Origin: an uncultured Kineothrix sp.
GTDB lineage: Bacteria > Bacillota > Clostridia > Lachnospirales > Lachnospiraceae
Length of the DNA stretch: 21,431 nucleotides
NCBI GenBank assembly: GCA_910588855.1
Contig: CAJUSR010000015.1
Coordinates: 1-21,431 of the forward strand
Direction: 5' to 3'
Shown here: in pieces, positions 1-6,729 of the stretch
How positions within the stretch are numbered: position 1 is the stretch's first letter
Layout of the letters: each line of letters opens with the position of its first letter
Made by a program: the position numbers and the translations under genes
The notes under the pieces: generated by a model
What the model saw: the letters and a program-made list of their open reading frames with translations, nothing else
The model's database searches: none
What the model was told of the DNA's origin: nothing

Positions 1-80
1 GATAACGGCGGCGCAGCATAGGGCAAATCGGATACGTTCCTTTTGCGCCGAGCCATACGGCGGGTGCGCCATGACGCTAT

Positions 81-104
81 CCGGGTGAGGTTATCCCCAC
101 CCGG
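81..104. other. GC-rich hairpin, CCGGGTG/CACCCGG
   Basis: CCGGGTGAGG and CCCCACCCGG can pair through nine of ten positions around a TTAT loop. There is no T run on either side, so it is not a typical terminator. It could be a structured RNA, part of a transfer-origin region, or a leader element; the sequence alone does not decide. Confidence 0.4.
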
Positions 105-311
105 ACAGCCGAGCGACCAACACCGCGCCGGAAAGCAAGTGTAGCGGCTTGCGGGCGACGACGCGCAGAATATACAATGATACTTCCTTACAGCCACAGT
201 CCGAGCGTTAAGAGCGTCGCAGGCAATGGGTAGGGCTGCATGAGAACCATGCCGGGGTGAAATTCCCATGAGGTTATGCTAATAACCGTCCGATTAAAGC
301 CTTTGTTTTCT

Positions 312-352
312 TGAATAGTGGACTTGCTGCTATTCATAGACTGTATTATATG
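312..352 (+). promoter_or_regulatory. Possible promoter with overlapping inverted repeat before the TnpW-like gene
   Basis: TTGCTG (324-329) and TATATG (347-352) are 17 bp apart and could be -35 and -10 boxes. A perfect 7-bp inverted repeat, TGAATAG (312-318) and CTATTCA (330-336), straddles the -35 box and is a candidate operator. The -10 match is weak. Confidence 0.35.
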
Positions 353-377
353 TTTGCGAAAGAAAGGGGGATTTTCT

Positions 378-545
378 TTGACGCAAAACCAAACGCCCGT
401 TACCACAACGGAGCATAAAATCGGAAAAGTTACTTACCTTGTATGTTCGTCCGCAAGTGAACACGCAACGGACACACTGGATAAAAAGATAAAGAAGCTC
501 ATTCGCAAAGACATGGAGCTGAACCCCGCAAACGCCCGGAAATAG
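378..545 (+). CDS. TnpW-like small transposon-encoded protein
   Basis: This 55-aa protein starts at TTG (378), chosen because AGAAAGGGGG lies seven bases upstream; no in-frame ATG fits. It reads MTQNQTPVTTTEHKIGKVTY and continues with a segment ending KKIKKLIRKDMEL. That pattern, a short N-terminus, an IGKxTYxV strand and then a basic KLxxLIxxD helix, is what I know from TnpW proteins encoded just upstream of serine recombinases in Clostridia transposons. Its biochemical role is unknown to me. The gene lies 100 bp before the recombinase and ends inside a hairpin. Recognition is by pattern and context only, as the protein is short. Confidence 0.65.
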   Translation: MTQNQTPVTTTEHKIGKVTYLVCSSASEHATDTLDKKIKKLIRKDMELNPANARK

Positions 546-552
546 GGCGTTT
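530..552 (+). terminator. Hairpin at the end of the TnpW-like gene
   Basis: AAACGCCC (530-537) and GGGCGTTT (545-552) form a perfect 8-bp stem around a 7-base loop and overlap the TAG stop. The following bases (CTTCACATTTT) are only moderately T-rich, so termination is likely partial or uncertain. Confidence 0.4.
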
Positions 553-567
553 CTTCACATTTTATAC

Positions 568-596
568 ATGACACAGGCAGCGGTATGTGGTATAAT
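568..596 (+). promoter_or_regulatory. Promoter of the serine recombinase gene
   Basis: ATGACA (568-573) and a perfect TATAAT (591-596) are spaced 17 bp apart, and the -10 is extended by TGG just before it (588-590). This is a good sigma-A-type promoter about 50 bp upstream of the recombinase start codon. Confidence 0.65.
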
Positions 597-645
597 ATAG
601 ACAGTACAAATACCATGCTTGTCTGTCGTCGGAAAGGAGGACAAA

Positions 646-2322
646 ATGTTACAGACAGACAAGATTACCGCTTTATATTGCAGATTGAGCCAGGAAGATA
701 TGCAAGCCGGGGAAAGCGAGAGCATACAGAACCAAAAGCTGATTTTACAAAAGTACGCTGACGAACACCACTTTTTCAACACGCGCTTTTTCGTAGACGA
801 CGGATTTTCCGGCGTGAGCTTTGAGCGTGAGGGGCTTCAAGCCATGCTGCATGAGGTTGAAGCCGGGAACGTGGCGACCGTCATAACAAAAGACCTTTCC
901 CGTCTGGGACGTAATTATCTGAAAACCGGGGAGCTGATAGAGATTGTCTTTCCCGAATATGAAGTGCGCTACATTGCCATTAACGACGGTGTAGACACAG
1001 CGAGGGAAGATAACGAGTTTACCCCTCTGCGGAACTGGTTCAACGAGTTTTACGCCCGCGACACCTCAAAGAAAATCCGGGCTGTCAAACAGGCAAAGGC
1101 GCAGAAAGGCGAGCGCGTCAACGGCGAAGCCCCTTACGGCTACCTTATCGACCCGGATAACCGCAATCATCTGATACCCGACCCGGAAACGGCGCACGTC
1201 GTAAAACAGATTTTTGCAATGTATGTACGGGGCGACCGTATGTGTGAAATCCAGAACTGGCTGCGGGACAATGAAATATTGACCGTCGGGGAACTGCGCT
1301 ACCGCAGGACAGGAAGCAAACGCCACCCCCGCCCACAGCTCAACGCATGGTACAACTGGCCGGACAAGACGCTGTACGACATTCTGACAAGGAAAGAGTA
1401 TTTAGGGCATACCATAACCGGGAAAACCTACAAGGTATCTTATAAGTCGAAAAAGACGAAAAAGAACCCGGAGGAAAAACGGTATTTCTTCCCCAACACT
1501 CACGAACCTTTGATTGATGAAGAAACCTTTGAACTTGCACAGAAGCGGATTGCCACCCGGCAACGCCCGACAAAGGTTGATGAAATCGACCTGTTTTCCG
1601 GGCTGCTCTTTTGCGGGGACTGCGGCTACAAAATGTATGCAGTACGCGGAGCCGGGACGCTTGAACGGAAACACGCCTACACTTGCGGCAACTACCGCAA
1701 CCGGGCAAGAAATGATATGCTCTGCACTACGCATTATATCCGCAAAAGCGTATTGAAAGAACTTGTCCTTGCAGACTTGCAGCGCGTAACGTCTTATGTG
1801 AAAGAGCATGAACAGGAGTTTATCGAAACCGCCAACGAGTGCAGCGCAAAGGCAGTACAAAAGACGCTGACACAGCAGCGGAAAGAGCTTGACAAGGCGC
1901 AGAACCGTATGAACGAGCTGAACATCTTATTCCGCAAGCTCTACGAGGACAACGCTTTAGGGAAACTTTCAGATGAACAATTTGCTTTTCTGACTTCCGG
2001 CTATGACGAAGAAAAAAAGACGCTGACCCGGAGGATTGCGGAGCTGTCACAGGAAATCGACAACGCCACCGAGCGCAGCGCGGACGTGAAAAGGTTTGTC
2101 GCACTGGTACGCAGATACACAGCGATTGACGAACTGACCTACGAAAACGTCCATGAATTTATTGACCGTATTCTTATTCACGAACTGGATAAGGAAACGA
2201 ACACCCGCAAAATCGAAATCTTTTATAGCTTTGTCGGCAGAGTTGATACAGGCGACAAGCCTACCGAAAGTATCTCCTATTTCAGACAGATAGGAGCCGA
2301 CGTAAAGAGTTATGCTATCTAA
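646..2322 (+). CDS. Large serine recombinase (TndX/TnpX-like)
   Basis: This 558-aa site-specific recombinase probably catalyses excision and integration of the element whose end it occupies. The ATG at 646 follows GGAAAGGAGG by five bases; the upstream in-frame TTG (619) would put the ribosome site inside the gene. The N-terminal resolvase domain starts ALYCRLSQED with presumed nucleophile Ser15, then FVDDGFSG and TKDLSRLGRNY. A recombinase domain follows (GEAPYGY, RKEYLGH), then a zinc-ribbon with Cys323, Cys326, Cys347 and Cys360, then a long charged coiled-coil (about 385-490) and a C-terminal region typical of transposon serine recombinases. Length and motifs are complete, so it should be active. 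It reads toward the element boundary, the usual position of such a gene. Confidence 0.95.
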   Translation: MLQTDKITALYCRLSQEDMQAGESESIQNQKLILQKYADEHHFFNTRFFVDDGFSGVSFEREGLQAMLHEVEAGNVATVITKDLSRLGRNYLKTGELIEIVFPEYEVRYIAINDGVDTAREDNEFTPLRNWFNEFYARDTSKKIRAVKQAKAQKGERVNGEAPYGYLIDPDNRNHLIPDPETAHVVKQIFAMYVRGDRMCEIQNWLRDNEILTVGELRYRRTGSKRHPRPQLNAWYNWPDKTLYDILTRKEYLGHTITGKTYKVSYKSKKTKKNPEEKRYFFPNTHEPLIDEETFELAQKRIATRQRPTKVDEIDLFSGLLFCGDCGYKMYAVRGAGTLERKHAYTCGNYRNRARNDMLCTTHYIRKSVLKELVLADLQRVTSYVKEHEQEFIETANECSAKAVQKTLTQQRKELDKAQNRMNELNILFRKLYEDNALGKLSDEQFAFLTSGYDEEKKTLTRRIAELSQEIDNATERSADVKRFVALVRRYTAIDELTYENVHEFIDRILIHELDKETNTRKIEIFYSFVGRVDTGDKPTESISYFRQIGADVKSYAI

Positions 2323-2335
2323 CATACATCAAAAA

Positions 2336-2383
2336 GAGGTAAGATAACGCCCTCTGCAAAAAAAGGTTACGTTATCTTACCTC
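2336..2383. repeat. Perfect 14-bp inverted repeat at the element boundary
   Basis: GAGGTAAGATAACG (2336-2349) and CGTTATCTTACCTC (2370-2383) are exact inverse copies separated by 20 bp. They lie directly between the recombinase gene and the interrupted resident gene. No T run follows, so a terminator role is unlikely. The best reading is recombinase-binding half-sites at the element end, but this is inference. Confidence 0.6.
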
Positions 2384-2602
2384 AACAAAATCGGAACCGC
2401 TGTACCCATCATCCACATATTCCTTAAAGATACGGATATCTTCCCTGCCTTTCAAAAAATCGTGGATAAGCCGCTTCTGGTTTGTGATACTGTTGCTCTC
2501 CTCCCTGCGGCTTTTGCCGGATACATCCCCGTCCTCTTTGGAAAGGCGCAGATATACTGCCGCCACATAAACTTTCTTTTCCTTTTTTACGGTTTCTTTC
2601 AT
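2372..2602 (-). pseudogene. Serine recombinase, 5' fragment disrupted by insertion
   Basis: The 76-aa frame starts at ATG (2602) after GAAGGAGCC. It shows the N-terminus of a serine recombinase: VYLRLSKED with the presumed catalytic Ser21, an ITNQKRLIHDF helix and the conserved EYVDDGYSGSDF. A normal gene would continue with an F(E/D)RP-type segment and some 450 more residues. Instead four foreign codons (VEVR) and a stop follow, inside the boundary inverted repeat. The remainder should lie on the far side of the inserted element, left of this window. The fragment cannot be catalytically active by itself. It sits 21 bp downstream of the small DUF6870-like gene, as in intact elements of this kind. 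Confidence 0.8.
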
Positions 2603-2623
2603 TACAATGGCTCCTTCTTTCCG

Positions 2624-3037
2624 TCATAAATCATGAAATTCCAAAGCAGCCATGTGTTCGATATACTCCTTCAGACAATCTGTCAGCGTCGTCTCCGTAT
2701 CTGCAAACCTCAGTTTAATCATATACTCCCCTTGCTTATAAAGATACGGGTTTTTGATCTGCCTGATAAACTCACTCTTTTTTTCCGCATCGCTTAAATC
2801 CTCACTTATTTCAACCTCCATAATATCAGCCAGCATCGCCGCATCCGCCTCCCGTATATCCATATCCCTCATTCCTGCGATGTCTTCCGGTGTGATACAT
2901 CCCTCCATGCCGCCTGCTCCAAAATTATGGCCATTATTCCCTATTGTTGCCCGGACATTTCCCTTTTTCATCATGGTTTTCCAATCCCCATCCCCATAGA
3001 TGATTTGTATCAATATATTCTCCCCTTGTTTGTCCAT
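2624..3037 (-). CDS. Small transposon-associated protein (DUF6870-like)
   Basis: This 137-aa acidic cytosolic protein starts at ATG (3037) after CAGGGGAAT. A longer frame from GTG (3091) is rejected because it would start inside a terminator hairpin. The C-terminal half, from MRDMDIREAD through ISEDLSDAEKKSEFIRQIKN to a LRFADTETTLTDCLKEY segment, matches what I remember of a small protein family (DUF6870) found just upstream of serine recombinases in Clostridia elements. The N-terminal half (YGDGDWKTMMKKGNVRATIG) is not recognised. Function is unknown. It is co-oriented with the broken recombinase and preceded by two terminator-like hairpins, so read-through may control it. Confidence 0.6.
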   Translation of the reverse strand: MDKQGENILIQIIYGDGDWKTMMKKGNVRATIGNNGHNFGAGGMEGCITPEDIAGMRDMDIREADAAMLADIMEVEISEDLSDAEKKSEFIRQIKNPYLYKQGEYMIKLRFADTETTLTDCLKEYIEHMAALEFHDL

Positions 3038-3071
3038 ATTCCCCTGCGCTATAGCACTATTTCCTATATAG

Positions 3072-3093
3072 TAAAAAAGTGTCTTCGACACTT
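3072..3093 (-). terminator. Proximal terminator or attenuator before the DUF6870-like gene
   Basis: On the - strand AAGTGTC-GAA-GACACTT forms a 7-bp stem with a three-base loop and is followed by a run of T. It lies about 40 bp before the ATG, so it could act as an attenuator. Confidence 0.55.
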
Positions 3094-3101
3094 CAATTTA
3101 C

Positions 3102-3119
3102 GTCCTTCTGGCGAAGGAC
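3102..3119 (-). other. Small hairpin between two terminators
   Basis: GTCCTTC and GAAGGAC form a perfect 7-bp stem around a four-base loop. No T run follows. It lies between the two terminator hairpins and could be part of a switching leader RNA. Confidence 0.45.
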
Positions 3120-3132
3120 TTTCCTATAAGGT

Positions 3133-3169
3133 AAAAAAACAGAACATAGCCACCAAAAGCTATGCTCTG
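3133..3169 (-). terminator. Distal strong terminator in the leader
   Basis: On the - strand CAGAGCATAGC pairs with GCTATGTTCTG over 11 positions (one G-T wobble) around an eight-base loop, followed by seven T. This is a classic rho-independent terminator. No gene lies directly upstream before the lipoprotein terminator, which suggests a short leader transcript or attenuation. Confidence 0.65.
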
Positions 3170-3340
3170 CTCCACACCTGTTTTTATGCTTTTGTTACCC
3201 CCTTTTTGGAAAAGTGTTCCCACTGTCCATCTCCCGAAATTTGATGAATATTCATACATTTCTTAATTCTTCATGGGATATAAGTAACTGTACCTGAAAA
3301 ACCACCTACTGAATATTGAGAAAATTAAGGTTGAGAATTG

Positions 3341-3374
3341 AAAAAGGCTGCCGTTTTGATTGGGTAGCCTTTTG
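3341..3374 (-). terminator. Terminator of the lipoprotein gene
   Basis: On the - strand AAAAGGCT pairs with AGCCTTTT, with a further CC/GG pair inside, and the stem runs into TTTTTC. It lies about 30 bp beyond the lipoprotein stop codon. Confidence 0.65.
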
Positions 3375-3406
3375 GATTTTATTTGACTTATCGATTATTT
3401 ATTTTC

Positions 3407-4180
3407 TCATTCAGATTCTTCTCTGTATTCAAAGACAAACCACTTTTCATTCATATAAATCTCTATTGTATCGTCTGCTCCATACTGATAACCAAATCCA
3501 CTTCCAAAATTAGACTGATTATCTTCTGTTGGTATTTCAGTTCCATCGACAGTTGACGTTATTTCTCCATCCATATTTCCGCAACGCCAGTTGATCGTGC
3601 TTTCTTTCCCTGTATCATAATATAATTTACCATCCACTCTTACCATAGGGATTCTGTCATACATTACATCAGCTTCTTCCTGTTTGAGCATCAGCTCTTC
3701 ATCCAAGTCCAGTCCCAGCATATTTCGTAAATTGCTTATGTATTCCGGGTCTTTCACCATATCATCCGTGACCATATAGCTGGAAATGGGATTCTGCCAT
3801 GGAATCACAAAAATATCTCTGTCGTCTATGTCAAAGGCAGACAGAATCAATGCCATTTCCTCTGGTGAAGCACCTTTTAATGCCATTAACTCTTCCAAAG
3901 TTTTCTGACGGTTGGTTCCCTGCATCAGCCCAAAACGATAGTCATCCTCTGCCATCTGCCAAACATAAACCTCCAGCCCCTTGAAGGTTCCAAGCTCAAA
4001 GTATTCTGGGTATTTTTCACGCAATTTATCTATTTCAGGAGAGTTCCACTCATATTCTGATTCAAGACCATCGGAAATATGCGTGACATTTGCTTCTGAA
4101 TTTGTGTTTTTTACACATGCACACAATACAATTGAGACAAGACTGCATAAACAAACAATACGGTATAATTTCTTTTTCAT
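3407..4180 (-). CDS. Secreted lipoprotein of unknown function
   Basis: This 257-aa protein starts at ATG (4180) after GAGGAGA; the upstream TTG would contain the ribosome site. It has a basic start (MKKKLYR), a hydrophobic stretch and a lipobox VLCAC with the lipidated Cys near residue 22, so it is exported and membrane-anchored. The mature part is acidic and has no enzymatic motif I know. Its C-terminal third (VDGKLYYDTGKEST, RCGNMDGEITSTVDGTEIP, FGYQYGADDTIEIYMNEKWFVF) resembles a tail I remember from several unannotated Firmicutes surface proteins. It is monocistronic, with its own promoter and terminator. Whether it belongs to the resident mobile element or the chromosome is open. Confidence 0.8.
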   Translation of the reverse strand: MKKKLYRIVCLCSLVSIVLCACVKNTNSEANVTHISDGLESEYEWNSPEIDKLREKYPEYFELGTFKGLEVYVWQMAEDDYRFGLMQGTNRQKTLEELMALKGASPEEMALILSAFDIDDRDIFVIPWQNPISSYMVTDDMVKDPEYISNLRNMLGLDLDEELMLKQEEADVMYDRIPMVRVDGKLYYDTGKESTINWRCGNMDGEITSTVDGTEIPTEDNQSNFGSGFGYQYGADDTIEIYMNEKWFVFEYREESE

Positions 4181-4560
4181 GGCTATTCTCCTCAAAAATA
4201 TATTTTATATCATACTATATTTTACCGCATATTACAATGCAGGGTAAATAGTCGGAATTGTTTCTGACTACTCCCCATCGTCTGACAGTCAAATAAGCCT
4301 ACCAATTGATTGCTGATAGGCTTATCAAATAATCCCGCAATTTAAAATTCATAGAATATTAAAACCACTAAAACGTATTATTATACAATCCAAATGCATA
4401 TTTATAGTCCGATTTTCAATGGGTACACAATTCCGAAAAGGGAGTTTTGTTATAAAAATGTATCCCCTTACCAAAAACTCTGCCACAATCGTTTTACAAG
4501 ATATGCAAGCACCGGCATACCCTATCTGCCTTATCATTCATCCAGGTATTATACGGCATC
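4181..4560. other. Gene-free region between lipoprotein and cNMP-binding protein genes
   Basis: No reading frame here has a supported start. It contains the lipoprotein promoter (4209-4237) and a hairpin with arms ATAAGCCTA (4293-4301) and TAGGCTTAT (4317-4325), 9 bp around a 15-base loop. The hairpin has only a weak T tail, and could mark the end of the operon that terminates at 4561. Otherwise I see nothing. Confidence 0.5.
4209..4237 (-). promoter_or_regulatory. Promoter of the lipoprotein gene
   Basis: On the - strand TTGTAA (4232-4237) and TATGAT (4209-4214) are spaced exactly 17 bp. The predicted start of transcription lies about 22 bp before the ATG, leaving just room for the GAGGAGA ribosome site. 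Confidence 0.6.
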
Positions 4561-5031
4561 TCAGGCTTCCAAAAAGGGAAAACTGTTTAAGCGGTACTGC
4601 CGGATCTTATTTTTCATATCTTCCGTCCTCTTCTTATTGATCTCCTGCTTTTCATAAATATCATCTAACAGAAGGTCGATATTTTTTTGCATCAGCATAT
4701 TCGTATGCACCATATTCTGCATGATATCAATCGCATTCCTGGGATTATTTCTAATAAACTCTTCCAGGGAATCCTTCGTAATACGCATCAACAGTACATC
4801 GTCATAGGCAACTACCGTATAGATGCTTGGCTGGCCGGAAAGCACATGAACCTCGCCGAAACACTTTGGTTTGGAATAAATCCCAATCAAATGTTCCTCC
4901 TTTTCCCCATACCGGATATAAACTGCCACGGAACCAGAAATAATCTTATACATTTCCTCATATGTTCCGCCCTCTTTTATAATCATATCGTCTGCATGAA
5001 ATTTCAGCATTGTTGCATTTTCCATTTGCAT
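4561..5031 (-). CDS. Cyclic-nucleotide-binding-domain protein
   Basis: This protein of about 156 aa starts at ATG (5031) after AGGAAGGGG; an ATG two codons later is equally possible. It is a single cNMP-binding domain: FHADDMIIKEGGTYEEMYKI, SGSVAVYI, then the phosphate-binding cassette FGEVHVLSGQPSIYTVVAYD, and a C-helix. The cassette keeps the Gly-Glu, but the Arg that holds the cyclic phosphate in CAP-type domains is missing (QPSIYT where PRxxS/T is usual). The ligand may differ or be absent. After the domain comes a charged helix (DIYEKQEINKKRTEDMK) and no DNA-binding helix-turn-helix, so it is not a CAP-like regulator. It is the last gene of the NRPS-transporter operon, 63 bp after the symporter, and may act as a sensor or adaptor. 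Confidence 0.8.
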   Translation of the reverse strand: MQMENATMLKFHADDMIIKEGGTYEEMYKIISGSVAVYIRYGEKEEHLIGIYSKPKCFGEVHVLSGQPSIYTVVAYDDVLLMRITKDSLEEFIRNNPRNAIDIMQNMVHTNMLMQKNIDLLLDDIYEKQEINKKRTEDMKNKIRQYRLNSFPFLEA

Positions 5032-5094
5032 TCCACCCCTTCCTCTTTTCTGCTTTTTCCTATTCAACCCTTAGAGAATGCTTCCGTTATTCAT

Positions 5095-6690
5095 TCATGC
5101 GCATTTCTTTTCCCGCAGCCTCTTTAAATCCAGCATATCCAGGTCTGCCGCCAGTTCCACAAGCTCCGTCTGCAAGCAAAACAGATTCACCGCCGTGGCG
5201 GCAAATTCCAATACCACATTGAGCGCAATGGTAACTGCTATCGCATCCATAGGGATTTTAAGCTGGACAAACAAAATCGTATAGCAAGTCAGCGCGCCGC
5301 CCGGAATCGGAGGCGCCGCCACCGCCAGCACAATGGCAATGAGAAAAGCGGTAGCCAGCCACACTGGCGAAACGGCTACACCATAGATTTCCGCCATACA
5401 AAACCCCACTGCCAGGAACATAACGGAAACCCCCGGCATAAAAATAACCTGCCCTAAAGAAACTCCGAAATTGACTATTCTTTTATCAATACCGAGATCC
5501 TTTTCGCAGCATTCCATATTCACCCCAAAAGCGGCGGAGGAAGATGCCGTAGTAAGCGCAATCAGAAAAGTCGGCATCATCTTTTTCAACAATACCAACG
5601 GATGCACTTTCCTCCTTATGCATACCAGCATAAGATACGCTGCCAAAAGGACAGCATCGCCTATCAGCATTGCCAGAACCAGCTTATAGGCAGGAAGAAA
5701 TACGGAAAAATCGTTGCCCAGTATCATATTCAAGATGCTGCCGAATACAAACATCGGCACGAAAGAAGTCACTGCCTCCATAATGAGCTGTACGATATAG
5801 TTCGACTGTTCCACAAAGGCAGCGGCAACCGTAGCTTTACTTCCCAGCATCAGCATTGCTATTCCAATCAAAACCGCAACAAAAATAATCTGCAAAGGAT
5901 TCCCCTCGGTAAAGGGCGTAAAAAAGTTTCCCGGCACAATATCCAAAACCATCTGAAACAGCTCGGAAAAATCAAACATCCCGCCCTCTCCCGCCTTCAG
6001 GGAAAAAAGCGGCATAAATGCCGCACAGGCGGGCAGCGTCAGCAGAAAGGTCATCAACATAAAACGGCCAATCATCCTTTTCCCAATCCTGCCCATAGCA
6101 GCCATATCCCCAATACTGTAAATCCCCCATGCAACCGAAAGGAACACCATCGGCCCTGCAATCGCCGATAAAAGTTCCATAAACCGATTAAAAACCGGGC
6201 CAATCAGTTCATTGACAAGAAAACCCCTGATTCCCTCCGGAAGGAAACGGCACAACCCTCCGCATAAAAAAGCCAGTACCACCGATAATACCATCGAAGC
6301 CATCTGGGAACGCTTTTTCTTTTTGGGGGTAAATAAAATCAGGTTCTCACCGTTTTTATACTGCCACGCGGGCCCAACCCCCATGTTGGCAAGCAATCCC
6401 CGCAATACCTGGCTTTGTTCTTCCTCTCCCGTATCAAAGGGGTCAAACCGTTCCCCGGCTATAGAAAGTTCCAGACGGATGCGTTTAAAACGTCTGGTAT
6501 ATTTTTGTATAAATACCGCCTCCGCCCCAAACGCTTCCTGATATTTTAACAGTGTTTCCTCCACCGCAAGCCGGATTTGAAGAATGTTTCTGGCATCCAC
6601 GCCCCATTCCCCAAAGTTCTTCTCCGCAAGGCCGCTTACCTGTGCTATATTTTCATTGCTGAGTTTTAATTTTTCCGTCATTGTAATCAT
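5095..6690 (-). CDS. DAACS-type symporter with N-terminal degenerate RsbW-like domain
   Basis: This 531-aa fusion starts at ATG (6690); ATG 6681 is an alternative. Residues about 1-125 are soluble and resemble an RsbW-type HATPase: AVEETLLKY (42-50), RFDPF (81-85) and GENLILF, but the N-box Asn is Lys49 and the DxGxG loop is lost. Residues about 130-505 form a multi-pass domain of the dicarboxylate/amino acid:cation symporter family, with TASSSAAFGVN (381-391). Family coupling and substrate residues are altered: NMDGT reads FMPGV (417-421), and the last motif reads NVVLEFAATAVN (491-502), so the substrate Arg is Ala498 and the final Asp is Leu506. Substrate and coupling ion are therefore unclear, and it could sense rather than transport. 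It lies 39 bp after the phosphatase gene. Confidence 0.85.
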   Translation of the reverse strand: MITMTEKLKLSNENIAQVSGLAEKNFGEWGVDARNILQIRLAVEETLLKYQEAFGAEAVFIQKYTRRFKRIRLELSIAGERFDPFDTGEEEQSQVLRGLLANMGVGPAWQYKNGENLILFTPKKKKRSQMASMVLSVVLAFLCGGLCRFLPEGIRGFLVNELIGPVFNRFMELLSAIAGPMVFLSVAWGIYSIGDMAAMGRIGKRMIGRFMLMTFLLTLPACAAFMPLFSLKAGEGGMFDFSELFQMVLDIVPGNFFTPFTEGNPLQIIFVAVLIGIAMLMLGSKATVAAAFVEQSNYIVQLIMEAVTSFVPMFVFGSILNMILGNDFSVFLPAYKLVLAMLIGDAVLLAAYLMLVCIRRKVHPLVLLKKMMPTFLIALTTASSSAAFGVNMECCEKDLGIDKRIVNFGVSLGQVIFMPGVSVMFLAVGFCMAEIYGVAVSPVWLATAFLIAIVLAVAAPPIPGGALTCYTILFVQLKIPMDAIAVTIALNVVLEFAATAVNLFCLQTELVELAADLDMLDLKRLREKKCA

Positions 6691-6729
6691 GCCCTTTCAA
6701 AGCCCAGAGACCTTGTGCGCAGCACAAAT

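Larger units (their letters stand above)
1..377. other. Gene-free end region of the mobile element
   Basis: I see no convincing coding region here: frames are short and broken, and the first part is GC-rich unlike the AT-richer part after about 290. It holds a strong hairpin (81-104), a short hairpin GGTTAT-GCTA-ATAACC (273-288), and the promoter region of the TnpW-like gene. It may be the non-coding tail behind a gene left of the window. No function is assigned. Confidence 0.5.
1..2383. mobile_element. End of an integrative element carrying a large serine recombinase
   Basis: The stretch holds the TnpW-like gene and a complete large serine recombinase pointing toward the boundary. It ends where a second, resident serine recombinase gene on the other strand is interrupted. 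The boundary is placed near 2383 because the resident reading frame keeps family-like sequence (DDGYSGSDF) down to about 2387 and then runs into a 14-bp inverted repeat and a stop. The rest of the element lies left of the window, so its type (conjugative or mobilizable) cannot be told. The exact crossover base is an inference. Confidence 0.7.
3060..3138 (-). repeat. Two 19-bp direct repeats, 60 bp apart
   Basis: TTTCCTATATAGTAAAAAA (3060-3078) and TTTCCTATAAGGTAAAAAA (3120-3138), written on the + strand, match at 17 of 19 positions. On the - strand each is a T run followed by ACxxTATAGGAAA, and each T run is the tail of a terminator hairpin. The hairpin-plus-tail unit thus appears duplicated. 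Confidence 0.6.
3038..3406 (-). other. Leader region between lipoprotein and DUF6870-like gene
   Basis: There is no gene in this 369-bp stretch. Read on the - strand it holds the terminator of the lipoprotein gene (3341-3374), then an unassigned part, a strong terminator (3133-3169), a small hairpin (3102-3119), a second terminator (3072-3093) and two near-identical 19-bp repeats. I see no confident promoter for the DUF6870-like gene. Confidence 0.6.

Noticed and set aside
3038..3091. N-terminal extension of the DUF6870-like protein from GTG 3091
   Set aside because: The start would lie inside a terminator hairpin and its codons cover the T tract and repeat; the ATG at 3037 has a ribosome site.
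4349..4657. Short frames on both strands in the gap before the cNMP-binding gene
   Set aside because: No good ribosome sites or family features; the + strand frame runs into the 3' end of the cNMP-binding gene.
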